Positions 52,601 through 61,976 of a stretch of DNA of 64,000 bases are shown here, one piece after another. Each line of letters begins with the position of its first letter. Positions within the stretch are counted from its first letter, which is position 1. The DNA is from Mesostigma viride (taxonomy: Eukaryota; Streptophyta; Mesostigmatophyceae; Mesostigmatales; Mesostigmataceae). The position numbers were made by a program, and so were the translations under genes. Where the stretch lies: assembly GCA_009746045.1 (NCBI GenBank), contig RPFO01000076.1:3484420-3548419 (forward strand), written 5' to 3'. The notes beneath the pieces are model-generated. The model saw only the letters and a program-made list of their open reading frames with translations. It did not search any database and was not told where the DNA came from.

Positions 52601-55600
52601 GCTTCCAGAGGGCACGCACGGCACAACTGCCCCAACAACGACTCCCTGGCCAACGTGGATCTCTGCCCGGGCTGCTGGCACGCACGTCATCCCCTGGGGC
52701 CTCCAGGCAGCCGTTGCAACAGGCCTCGCTACCAAACAATGTGAGTTCACTCACCTTATGTACTCTGAGGATGATGATCTCATTACCATTGGGGATGGCA
52801 ACCAGGGCATAATTGATTTTGAGGCAGCAACCTTACTGTCCTCCCAACACCCTGTTCTGGAACCTTACATAAAAGCACTAACCCCTACTGTTGACAACTC
52901 CATAGATATCAAGGAGCTTGCTCATCAGCTGCACCTAGCCATGGGTCATGAAACAGTGGCTGAGGAACTGGCCAGACGGCTGGGGGGTAGTAGCATGGGA
53001 AAACAACTCAGGAATGCAGTAAAACTGGCTAGACAACACTGTCAAGAATGTCAGTTCAATAGCCCCAAACCTCAAAAATGGCATACTGCAACTCCTTCCA
53101 CCAATAGGGGCATGATAGTGGGGGATGTGATGCACATCAACAAAGATGTCCAACCCTACCTGATCCTAAAAGACTCATGGTCCAGGTTCACAGTAATGGA
53201 ACCCCTACCTGGCATGTCTGCAGGGCAGCTACGTGTTGCACTCATGATTGCTTTACCCAGATTCTACCCAGTTGACAGAATTTTGCTTGATCAACAATTT
53301 TCTTGTCTGACTGACCTGGAAGGGTGTGAAGCAATAGAGATTGCTGGGCTGGAAGATCATGAGGGTCAGGGGGTCATTGAAAGAACCATCAGATCTGTCA
53401 AAACCCTACTAGCCAAAAATCCTTCCAAGGATGCTACTTCAGGGGTCTATTGTGACAGGGCACTCTGGTGTCATGAAATGTGCACAACCCTAAACATGAG
53501 ACCTGTCTTGCATGCCACGTGGGGTGAAGTAATCCCAGCAGGCCTGCAGGCAGGTGTATATCCCCCAGAGGTGATAGCACTGTACAACACTGCACGTGCA
53601 CAAACCTCAGCAAAACTGGCAGAAAAAGATAAAACCCATTCCAGGCCAGTATTCCAAAAAGGTGATCAAGTTCTCTATTACAAGGAAAACAGCTTTGGTA
53701 AGGTTGGAACTTGGCTAGGTCCAGTTACCATCCGTGGATTTACCAAAAACAGCAAGACCGTGGAGGTCAAGCACAATATCAATGGGAAGCGTCACAGGGT
53801 GAGCTGTCATAGAATTAAGAAGTATTATTCTCCCATGGCAGACGTGCCTGGGGAAGAGTCTTTAAGCATGGACTCACTACTTCTATCTGGCAACTCCAGC
53901 ATGCCCAGCAGTAGCTCTGAGCCACCAATTACTGCTGTTGACAGCACCACAGCACCCTCTGTGAACCCTTCCACCCTCAGTGAAGCCAGGCCCACTTCAC
54001 AACCTGGGGATTGCTTAACCAGGCACGAGGTAGCTGGGTTGGAAGCATTAGCTCAGCCCCAAGGCACGAAATGTCTGCCAACCTCCCGCTCTGAGGTCAA
54101 ATTGGCAGTCGCCTTGCAAGCATTACACAGGTCACATAAGCAACAAGCTGCTGTGGCCGCAGGGTTGGCAAAAGTCTCAGCTGTGTGCACTAGTCAGGAC
54201 CCCTGGACCCTGGCAATAGACACTCAGGCACAGGTCAGTGTGATCAGTGCACAAGCCATCCCTGGTCTTGAGATTGCACCTTCATTTTGGGCACGGGTGC
54301 AGGATTTCTCAGGCCAAAGCTCACTGGATGTAGTGGGACAAGTGATGCTCCCTATACTTGGTATTCAGACACCCTTCCAGGTGGTGGAGGGGTACTCTGG
54401 TAACACCTTGTTGGGGGAACCTTTTGTATCCTATCCTGGGGTGCTTATCTCAGCTAATGAGCTCAGTGTCACAGGGGTGGGTGCAGTTCCTCTGGACCAC
54501 TTTAAAATCCCTCTCTCCAGTATTGTCCCTGGTATGGATGCTGTCATCAAGGCAGTCAACACTCAGTATGCACCAGGGGAGATCCCTGATCTGGACAAGT
54601 TAGTGCACAGCCAGTTCCTCCATCCCTCAGCCTTTGGGCTGGGTAAGTGGGACATAGCCATGCACTCACCCCACCAAATCTCCCACGTCATACAAGAATG
54701 CAAAACACAAAAAGGGTTTACCAAGTGGCTGATGGCCATTGTCCACCAAGCCAGGCAGGAATGGGTCCTGCCCAACCCCAAAAACCCTCAATACAAACCG
54801 CCTGTCACCCCTTCATGGGACGTGCCAGAGGGAGCCAAAAAGCTCAGATTAAAATTTGTTCTCAAACAAAAACCACAAAAAGTGGGCTCCCCAATCTTCC
54901 ATGCCAGACCATGTGTCACAGAATTAAAGGGGACATCCACACTGCCAAAAGGGGAAACATACACACCTGGGCTGCAACAAACCTCACTCAGGATCATGCT
55001 CTCCCTATTCCTCCACAACCTCAATGCAGGCCAAGACTATGTCTGCAAAGCCACTGACATTAAAAGGGCCTTCCTCAGGGGGGACCCAGAAAAGGCTGAA
55101 TCTGTGTGGAAAGGGAAGGTGTACGTGGTAGACACCCCAGCTGTGTGGAAACCTTACATTGATGAGCCCCACCTTATCATCAACATTGGGGTGGAAGGGC
55201 TTGTCAGTGCCCCAAAAATTTTCAGAGACTCAGCAGAGGAAGTATTCAAAAAGCTCAAGGCCACGTATGATGACCTGGACCCATGCTTTTTTGTTGTACC
55301 CACCCCCTCTGGACTGCTGTTCTTTGTGTGGCATGGAGATGACCAACTCATTTGTGGGCCTAGAGCTGAGGTGGAAACCTTTATTCAGCAGGTCCAGGAA
55401 TCATATGAGATTGGCAAACAGGTGGAATTGAGCACAACCCCCATCCAGTTCTGTGGCATCATGTTGCAGCTGCACAGGCAGCCAGATCAATGGGTCTGCT
55501 CTCTCTCTCCTCCTGCAGAATATATTCAAGATTGTCTAGATCTGCTGCATCACACCTGCCTCCCCTTACACATGTGTGCCACTGTTCAGGGCAAACTGGG

Positions 55601-55733
55601 GTGGTGGTCAGCCATCTGTGGGGCTCCCTTAGCTGTCATCAGCAGGGTCACCCATGATGTTCTAGTCAAAATCAAATGCAGTCACATCAGGAAGTTGATC
55701 CATGACTGCCCCCCCTCATCCTCCATGGCCTGA
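52269..55733 (+). CDS. pol: LTR retrotransposon Pol: integrase, protease-like, reverse transcriptase
   Basis: Meaningful from about 52740. Integrase: zinc site HLAMGH ... HCQEC (residues ~222-260), core with GDVMHINKD, ILLDQQF and GVIERTIRS giving D-D-E, and an SH3/GPY-like C-terminus GDQVLYYKENSFGKVGTWLG with HRIKKYY. A Ser/Pro-rich linker follows. At ~640-735 comes a retropepsin-like unit: LAIDTQAQVSVIS with DTQ instead of DTG/DSG, then NTLLGEPFV like the second strand motif. RT (RVT_2 type) has ATDIKRAFLRGD (~925) and FVWHGDDQLICG (~1018), so the usual YVDD is HGDD. No protease motif lies between the zinc knuckle and integrase. The frame ends at 55733, where RNase H continues in another frame. 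Confidence 0.8.
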   Translation: MSKATNARGRPARGGTQDPQVLPPRGQWLSGAWQHVAPCAPAWQPNNNNNKTTTQHNNNRSQQGNNNNRSQQGQNNNNNRSQQGQNRSQQGNNNNNNNNQPGNPGHKVPEVLPEGTHGTTAPTTTPWPTWISARAAGTHVIPWGLQAAVATGLATKQCEFTHLMYSEDDDLITIGDGNQGIIDFEAATLLSSQHPVLEPYIKALTPTVDNSIDIKELAHQLHLAMGHETVAEELARRLGGSSMGKQLRNAVKLARQHCQECQFNSPKPQKWHTATPSTNRGMIVGDVMHINKDVQPYLILKDSWSRFTVMEPLPGMSAGQLRVALMIALPRFYPVDRILLDQQFSCLTDLEGCEAIEIAGLEDHEGQGVIERTIRSVKTLLAKNPSKDATSGVYCDRALWCHEMCTTLNMRPVLHATWGEVIPAGLQAGVYPPEVIALYNTARAQTSAKLAEKDKTHSRPVFQKGDQVLYYKENSFGKVGTWLGPVTIRGFTKNSKTVEVKHNINGKRHRVSCHRIKKYYSPMADVPGEESLSMDSLLLSGNSSMPSSSSEPPITAVDSTTAPSVNPSTLSEARPTSQPGDCLTRHEVAGLEALAQPQGTKCLPTSRSEVKLAVALQALHRSHKQQAAVAAGLAKVSAVCTSQDPWTLAIDTQAQVSVISAQAIPGLEIAPSFWARVQDFSGQSSLDVVGQVMLPILGIQTPFQVVEGYSGNTLLGEPFVSYPGVLISANELSVTGVGAVPLDHFKIPLSSIVPGMDAVIKAVNTQYAPGEIPDLDKLVHSQFLHPSAFGLGKWDIAMHSPHQISHVIQECKTQKGFTKWLMAIVHQARQEWVLPNPKNPQYKPPVTPSWDVPEGAKKLRLKFVLKQKPQKVGSPIFHARPCVTELKGTSTLPKGETYTPGLQQTSLRIMLSLFLHNLNAGQDYVCKATDIKRAFLRGDPEKAESVWKGKVYVVDTPAVWKPYIDEPHLIINIGVEGLVSAPKIFRDSAEEVFKKLKATYDDLDPCFFVVPTPSGLLFFVWHGDDQLICGPRAEVETFIQQVQESYEIGKQVELSTTPIQFCGIMLQLHRQPDQWVCSLSPPAEYIQDCLDLLHHTCLPLHMCATVQGKLGWWSAICGAPLAVISRVTHDVLVKIKCSHIRKLIHDCPPSSSMA

Positions 55734-55738
55734 ATCTG

Positions 55739-56238
55739 ATGGAAGACATCCACATACACAGTGTCATGGACAGCTCCATGGAGAGCAGAACAATCAATCA
55801 GATGGGGGCACGGGAATCAGGGCTGTTTTTTCTCACCAACAGGTCAGATTACATGTCCCTCACTTCCTGGTACAGCAGGCTACACCGCAGAAAACCTGGC
55901 AGCAGCAACTCAGCTGAATGTCGTGCTGTGGTGTCTGCTGCATTGCATGCTCGTTCCCTGCAGCACATGCTCACCTGGCTACAAACCCAGGCAGGCAGCA
56001 CATGCAATGTCATCTCACATCTCTATACTGACAGCAATCTGTGATCAGTTTTCTAACCAAGAAATCTGTTTCTGCTGCTGTCCACACTGACCTGGATTGG
56101 GTGATCCTCAAACAGGAGGCACCTACTTTCCAGCTGGACTCATGTGGAGATGAGGAAACCCAGCAGACGCTTAACGAAGCTGCGGGATGCTGCTGGCCAA
56201 CAGTACCAGCTCCTCTTTCAGAACATGAACCCCTATGA
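55739..56238 (+). CDS. LTR retrotransposon RNase H, two frames
   Basis: First frame (55739-56044): MEDIHIHSVMDSSMESRTIN, then SGLFFLTNRSDYMSLTSWYS, SSNSAECRAVVSAALHARSL and LYTDSNL. This matches the copia RNase H layout, with Asp, Glu (AEC) and Asp (TDS) at the catalytic positions. A frame change at ~56042 leads to FLTKKSVSAAVHTDLDWVIL and the end of Pol at 56238. The junction with the RT frame near 55725 is also frame-shifted. Confidence 0.65.
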
Positions 56239-56631
56239 TATCAGAGTCAGTGTTTGAATAAATGACTGGCCATAGCACAGTACACAACCACCACACCCCC
56301 TTACCACAGCGATAGCTGCTGGGCGCCATAAAATTCAACACATTCGTTGTGGGGTGTGAGTGCTGGCTAGGTCAGATTTGTATCCATTTGCAGCTTGAGG
56401 ACACAAGCTTTGTATCCATTTACTTAATGTGTGCTTCAGTAACTGGCCAAACCAGCCAGCTGTGTACACCTTATTTAATGTGCAATATAACACCTGGCCA
56501 GAACAGCCAGCTGTAACCAACCTGGCTCAACCAGCCATGTCTCTTTTGTACCCCTAATCAACTTAAAAACAATAACAATAATGTTGGGGGTGCAGACCTG
56601 CATTAAGAAATAAATAATAAAACAATACTGG
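56239..56631 (+). other. retrotransposon 3' non-coding region
   Basis: Between the end of Pol and the right LTR. Contains several 'acctggcc..accagccagctgt' repeats (about 56445-56535) and AATAATGTTGGGGGTGCAGA, which might include the polypurine tract, though it is ~40 bp from the LTR start. No ORF. Confidence 0.5.
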
Positions 56632-57105
56632 AGTTAGTCTCCATGCTTTGCTGTAGACTAAGTCTCAAAGGCATTGTGAATACAACGTATGAATAAGCCT
56701 TGTAAACCTACGTTGGTATGTGAATATAAATACCACGTGGGCTATGCAGATAGGAATGCTAGTCGAGTCGCATACGTTTCCCTAGATAGGTACTTTGGGT
56801 ACTGAGGTACGTGACAGATGTCAGTACCCAGTATACGTAGTGTCCTGTCATTGGACGGTACTAGAGTATCCTAGATAGGGACCGTACTGCAGCGTGCATT
56901 GATCTGTGACCGCACGATGCAGTGACTAGACGGCTACCCGTCATCGTGTGGCCTCGGGCCAACGGTCTGCACCCAACGGTCACTGGCGGCGCAGCCAGTG
57001 AGAGGAACGTTGATAAAGGGTAAACCTATTTTCTAATGAACCAAGCATTCATTGCTCATTGCATTCACTGTGTCTTCAAGCAATATATCCCACCGCATTC
57101 TAACT
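56632..57105 (+). repeat. right LTR, 474 bp
   Basis: Same ends as the left LTR (AGTTAG...CTAACT). Differs from it by about seven substitutions and a few small indels, mostly in the last 60 bp. Followed by GACAT, the second target-site copy. Confidence 0.9.
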
Positions 57106-57255
57106 GACATGGGGGGCCTAGGCCTCTCCGTGATTTGGAAGAAGATGATGGACAAGGCCAAGTGGGCCCAGGTCATAGAGGACCACGAGCCCCCCCCTGT
57201 GGGGAAGCGCCCGTGTGTGCAAACCCGCGAGAGGCACGCCAGACAGCTCCCCTAG
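57106..57255 (+). pseudogene. decayed LINE, C-terminal end after the retrotransposon
   Basis: After GACAT the LINE frame resumes with MGGLGLSVIWKKMMDKAKW and HEPPPVGKRPC, ending at TAG 57255. Corresponding C-termini in other copies read GLSVIWRQMVRKDRW (17.4 kb) and SLSRLWTAMQDKTRWKKIVK (45.5 kb). Together with 48151-49469 this is one LINE copy split by the insertion. Confidence 0.8.
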
Positions 57256-57570
57256 CCCCTAAATGGTCTGGCTGCCGATTTTCCGCCTAAAACTGAGTTA
57301 CAGCCGACACGTCGGCACCTTCTCGGGGGACCAAATGCCGCGAAATCTATTGAGAATTAGGAAAAGTTTAGCTGAGAAGATCGAAAGTTTATAAGTTTCC
57401 TCACAGCATGGTACTAGGGTTTGCATACTTTTGACAAAGTTTAACCCATGTTCTGGACCGTCCAAGGTGGGGGGGTACAGGGTTTTTTGGGTACTTTTGG
57501 GTGCAGTCGGTACCGACGTACGACGCAAAATTCACGTTCGCACGTGATTTTCTTGTGTGACACCCCGTGC
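57256..57570. other. piggyBac upstream region
   Basis: No gene. TTAACCC occurs at 57440-57446; piggyBac elements insert at TTAA and often begin with C-runs, so it is a candidate left end, but no matching right terminal repeat was found downstream. Confidence 0.25.
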
Positions 57571-58050
57571 ATGGCGGCCGCGCCCACGACCATGGCAGCC
57601 TCAGGGCGGCTCGTTAGGGGCCTTAGAGTTAGCGTTCCTGCGGTCCTGTTCGGGGCTGACTGGGCAGAGGATAAATATGGTGAAAATTATGCGAATGTGC
57701 GCATACCAGGGACAGTAACGCGGGTGACACGAGACAAAACGCAGGCATTTTGCTTGTTCGATGGCGATAAAAGGCCGCTCCCACTCACGAAGGACCAGGT
57801 TTTTGAGTATCTGGTGGCTGCTGACGATGTGGGGGATGGTGCCGATGAAACTCCTGGCCCGGCAGAGGCGCGGGAGGCGACCCCTGAGGCGGATGAGGTG
57901 GAGCAGTCGGACGCTGGGTCTGAGGAGGAATACGAGGAGGAGGAGGAGGATGACGGCGAGGATGATGAGGAGGACATCGAGGAGTCTCCGGTGAAGAAGC
58001 GCAAGCGTTCACGAGCCAAGAAAGCTGCCAAGCAGGCAAGCACCCCCCCC
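57571..58050 (+). CDS. piggyBac transposase, N-terminal part (frame breaks at C8)
   Basis: ATG at 57571. Residues ~12-85 (GRLVRGLRVSVPAVLFGADW ... FCLFDGDKRPLPLTKDQVFEYL) are rich in beta-prone residues and resemble a Tudor/agenet-like SH3 barrel in pattern (inference). Then follow a long acidic stretch (EEEYEEEEEDDGEDDEED) and a basic SPVKKRKRSRAKKAAK segment that could be a nuclear localisation signal. The frame diverges at a C8 run (58043-58050). The next frame continues RKKGRKSLAARAPDSDPEEE and leads without a stop into the catalytic region, so the two parts are one protein apart from this single indel. Confidence 0.65.
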
Positions 58051-60053
58051 GGCGCCAGAGGATCGATGGGGGCAGAAAGAAAGGCCGCAAATCGCTGGCC
58101 GCGCGGGCACCGGATTCTGACCCGGAAGAGGAGGAACATCTGCAAAAGCAGTCCGATGGCGTGGAGGACATGCCTGAGCAGGATGTGGGCGATCCGGTGC
58201 TAAGCGACGATGAGCCTGCTGATGAGGGGAGTGCCTCGGATCCTGCACGAGGGTGGGTTTTGGGGGTGGGAGCACCCGACGACCTTGTGCAGTCTTTGTC
58301 GACAAACATTGCTGTCGACGTTGCCATGCCAACTCCTGAGCAGGCCAAGCTGCCTGGCGGCAACCAGACTAAGTACCAGGAGAGCCCTGTCGACATCTTT
58401 GCTCTGCTGTGGACACGAGATGAGGTGCTGGGCCCAATTGTGGAGGAGACAAACAGGTATGCCAACATGAAGCTGGCCACTCTGCCACCCCAGGCACGTG
58501 AGTGGACGCCATTGACCATCCATGAGCTGGCCAAGTGGTTGGGGATCCTGGTTACCATGGGCCTGGGGCGCCTGCCTAACGCACAGCTCTACTTCACTGA
58601 CCGCAAGGTGGGCATGTCCACAGCCCCGGGCCTGCAGCACGCCATGTCATTCAAGCGTTTCCAGCAGATCACACGCTTCCTGCACTTCAGGGACAGTGCT
58701 TTCAAGCCAGCCAACACCGAGTGCCGCGAGTACCGCCTCTACCAGTTCGAGTGGCTCGAGATCCACCTCAACAAGGCGTACAAGAAGTACTGCACGCTCG
58801 GGGGAAAGTGCGCCATCGACGAGCGCTGCGTGGGCACCGGCCACAAGTACTGCTGCATTCGCTGCTTCAACCCACTGAAGCCAGCCCCCTTTCACATCCT
58901 GGGGTACTCCGCGTGTGGCCACCCCAGCGGCTACCTGTGGCACTACCACACGTACGACAAGCTGCCGGAGGAGCAGCACACGGTCAAGGTGGTGCAGCTC
59001 CTGGGGGAGACCCTGCCCCACCCCATGGACGTGGCCATGGACAGGTGGTACACCAGCCGGCCAGCCGTGGAGTGGCTGCATGAGCAGGGCCACAACGTGG
59101 TCGGCACGGTTGTGCCCAACCGCAGGGGCATCCCCTGGGCTGAGCTCAAGATGCTCATCCCCAAGGGCAAGGCACTCAAGCAGGGCTTCTACGCGTGGGC
59201 AGTGCACGAGGAGACGGGGCTGCAGGCGCTTGTGTGGATGGACCGCAAGCTCGTGTACCTGCTGCAGAAGGGGTATGGCCTGCAGGAGGTCTTGGTGGAC
59301 CGCCATGGCGGGCGTGGCAATGCGAGGGTGAACGTCCCAGCACCGTCAGCCGTCCCCAACTACTGGTCATGCTACAAAGCAGTCGACCTGTTTGACCAGC
59401 TGGCTGCAGAGTATGACGTGGGCAGGGCCCTGGTGAGCAGGGTGTGGTGGCACAGGGCCTTTGGGGCCCACCTGGTGAATGCCATCACCAATTCATACCT
59501 GCTGATGACCTTCGTCAACCGCGGCAAGTCCACCATGACCCACTACACCTTCCTGTCCCTGCTGGCAGCCCAGCTGGGCGAGAACAAGTGGCCAGGGGCG
59601 CCTGCCCCTGTCAGGCAGCTCACCCTCACACCAACCAGGGAGGGACGGTGGGATGGCAACCACCAGCCTGAGCGCATTCCCTTCGTGATCGAGGCTGACT
59701 GCGCGGTCTGCTCCGCCACAACCACCACCGGTGCCCGCAAGCGCACAAGCTCGTGGTGCCCAGAGTGTGACATTGCTCTGTGCACCAGCGTGGACTATCC
59801 GTGCTTCCAGATTTTCCACTCAGGCCAAGTGCCAGGGCTGGACGTGATTCCAGGGGAGTCAACCCCTGACGCCAGGCACTCCAAGAAACTCACCGAGAAG
59901 AGCGAGCCGGGGAGGACCTGGGCAGGACAAAGGCAGACCCGCAGGACGGCAGGGCCTGGTTCCACCCTGCAAGGGGTCGCTAGGAAGGCCTGGCTGAGGG
60001 CCAACTGCCCCATCAACAAGAAGAAGAAGAAGAAGTCAACCACCCCATCATAA
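58051..60053 (+). CDS. piggyBac-type transposase, catalytic part (DDE_Tnp_1_7)
   Basis: The frame is open from the C8 run; first ATG at 58161, 630 codons to TAA 60053. It catalyses cut-and-paste transposition at TTAA in the family. Features (numbering from 58161): WTPLTIHELAKWLGILVTMG (~113-133), FKRFQQITRFLHFRDS, first Asp CAIDERCVG (~216), second VAMDRWYTSRP (~292), third KAVDLFDQLAAEYDVGR (~410-425) and VWWHRAFGAHLVNAITNSYL. Near 510-555 a Cys-rich finger CAVCSATTTTGARKRTSSWC, then CPECD, IALC and CFQIFH, matches the C-terminal DNA-binding finger of piggyBac. It ends in a Lys-rich tail (NKKKKKKS). All catalytic positions are present. Only the upstream indel and the unseen terminal repeats argue against an active element. 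Confidence 0.85.
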
Positions 60054-60827
60054 ACTGGGTGTATTGTACGCCATAGGCAGTTTGCACACTAGTGGCTCCT
60101 CTTGAGAGGCTTGTGTGTTGCTTATTTTAATTGTGCATGTGTGCCCATTATCAGTTTGTAGGGCATGAACATCTGATTGCCACATGGATGAGCATGTAAT
60201 GTGTTGGTGGTGTTATATGTGCATGGTGGTGTATCTCACTTGTAGGCTCATCGCTCAGCCTCGTGAATGGTATATAGCCAAGCAGTGTCTCCATCCCGAG
60301 CCAGTTTATTTTACATTGCCACCTTGTGTTGCCAGTCTAGTGCACCCAGTTTGAGCTTAGATGGACAATAATTAGGTTGGGGATGTGACCTTGTCTTGTG
60401 ATGAACATCGTTGCATGCCAGCGGCCCCTACTCATGGCGCTTTTATTTGCAAGCATAATAAACCATTTTATTGCATATAATGAGTCAAAACTATCAAGGA
60501 AGTTCATATTTTACATCTATGCTATTAGTTGGGTCCCAGGACCTACAATAATGACAGCCACCCTAGAGATAGCATGTGACACGTACATGAAACAAGTACT
60601 GCCGATGCATCGGCACCTTCTTGTACAGGGTGTAACTACTGGCATACCCATCCAACCATGGACCCCAATGGCTCAAACTATTCACCAACTAATTCTCCAT
60701 CATCCCTGAAGTGGCAGGTGCCTAGGTATTTTTGCCTAATTCACAACACACATTCTACCAAAAATGAAAACGCGCGTCTTGACCCCCCTGACTTTGACGG
60801 CAGTTATATATAGCCTACCCTGCATAT
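60054..60827. other. piggyBac 3' flank, no gene
   Basis: No domain-bearing ORF. A frame of 103 codons at 60398-60709 has no recognisable feature. No inverted copy of the 57440 sequence was found, so the element's right end is not located. Confidence 0.4.
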
Positions 60828-61020
60828 ATATTCATTATAGCTGGGCGTTTGCTTTGGTTTGAGTGATTTCACTCTGCTGTAAGTAATTATATTTTTAATA
60901 TATATATTCATTACCTTTTTTTAAAATATATATTCATTACCTGGTTTATAGCTGGGCGTTTGCTTTGGTTTGAGTGATTTCACTCTGCTGTAAGTAATTA
61001 TATTTTTAATATATATTCAT
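60828..61020 (+). repeat. two LINE 3' tails in tandem
   Basis: The tail AGCTGGGCGTTTGCTTTGGT through TATATTTTTAATATATATTC occurs at ~60838-60912 and ~60951-61020, each without its coding part. These are extreme 5' truncations of the RLE LINE, placed immediately before a third, longer copy. Confidence 0.75.
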
Positions 61021-61905
61021 TACCTTCGTGCTCTTCCCATGGCCCCCCCATTCGCCTTGGCTCCCAGCCACTACTCGGTGGCGCTCCGGCACCAGCTATT
61101 TGCCCCGCAGCCTCTTGTTCCGGCCGGGCGGCCTTGTGGTAGCTGTGGGCAGCCGCTGGATCCCACGGGGACTCACTACCTTGCCTGCATGGGGGGCCAA
61201 CAGAATCAGAATTGGTATTTGTATTTGCACACTGTCCTCCTGACGGTGGTGCTCGCCATGATTCGGTCGGTTTTCCCCCACGCGAACATCCGGTCCGAGG
61301 ATGCGGATGGCGCTGCCTTCTATTCCCCCAACCACCGGCCTGACATCGTGGTGCTGGACTTTGAGGGGGGTGGCCGGCATCTGCTTATTGACGTTTCGGT
61401 GGCGCGGCCCTTGGCTCTTAGCCACGTGGCTGGGGCCTCCCTCACGGCAGGTTACACGGCGGACCGGGCGGAGCGGGCCAAGCTCCTGGCCTACGGCGAC
61501 GTCGGGCACCATCGTGTGGTGCCCTTTGTCCTGGAGGAGTTTGGGGCCATGGGGCCCCTGACCTCCGCCTTCTTCAAGGAGTGTTGCCGGCTCCGGGAGG
61601 ACCGGCTGGACCTGGAGGGCCAGCGGGCCCCATGGTCGGCGCGGACCTGGACGTCATATTGGCGTCAGCGCTTGTCGGTGGCGCTGACTCGGGCCATGGC
61701 TGACATCATGCTCCGCCGTACGCGGGCTGATTTTGCGGTGCAGCAGGGCTATTAGGTTCCTCCCGTTAGGCGTTTCCATTGGTCTTATCGTAGTATAGAG
61801 CTTTGACATGGCTCTGTATAGAGGTTTATAGCTGGGCGTTTGCTTTGGTTTGAGTGATTTCACTCTGTTGTAAGTAATTATATTTTTAATATATATATTC
61901 ATTGA
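61020..61905 (+). pseudogene. 5'-truncated LINE, RLE-domain copy A
   Basis: Uninterrupted 238-codon frame 61039-61755. CGSCGQPLDPTGTHYLACMG gives a C-x2-C-x9-H-x3-C zinc site (residues ~34-52). About 50 residues on come SPNHRPDIVVLDF and GRHLLIDVSVARP, whose PD...D-x-S layout fits the PD-(D/E)XK restriction-like endonuclease found at the C-terminus of some LINEs. RAERAKLLAYGDVGHHRVVP and FVLEEFGAMGPLTSAFF follow. The 3' tail ends at about 61905. Homology starts in mid-ORF (compare copy B), so RT is absent. Confidence 0.75.
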
Positions 61906-61976
61906 GAATGATAGATTACGGAGGTGAGATACCCTGCATATATATTACGCGGGTATACTAACACTGTGCCGACTGG

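Larger units (their letters stand above)
49470..57105 (+). mobile_element. copia-like LTR retrotransposon, 7.6 kb, order Gag-IN-PR-RT-RH
   Basis: Two LTRs, a GACAT target-site duplication and Gag/Pol frames define both ends exactly. Pol order from the sequence is integrase (52.9-53.85 kb), retropepsin-like segment (54.2-54.5 kb), reverse transcriptase (54.8-55.5 kb) and RNase H (55.7-56.2 kb). Integrase before RT and an RVT_2-like RT place it nearer copia than gypsy. Frames break near 51015, 51360, 52600, 55725 and 56045, so this copy is not autonomous as read. LTR similarity suggests a not very old insertion. Confidence 0.88.

Noticed and set aside
57440-60130. Complete piggyBac element bounded by TTAA sites
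   Set aside because: TTAACCC at 57440 has no inverted partner downstream by eye; the element's ends cannot be set.
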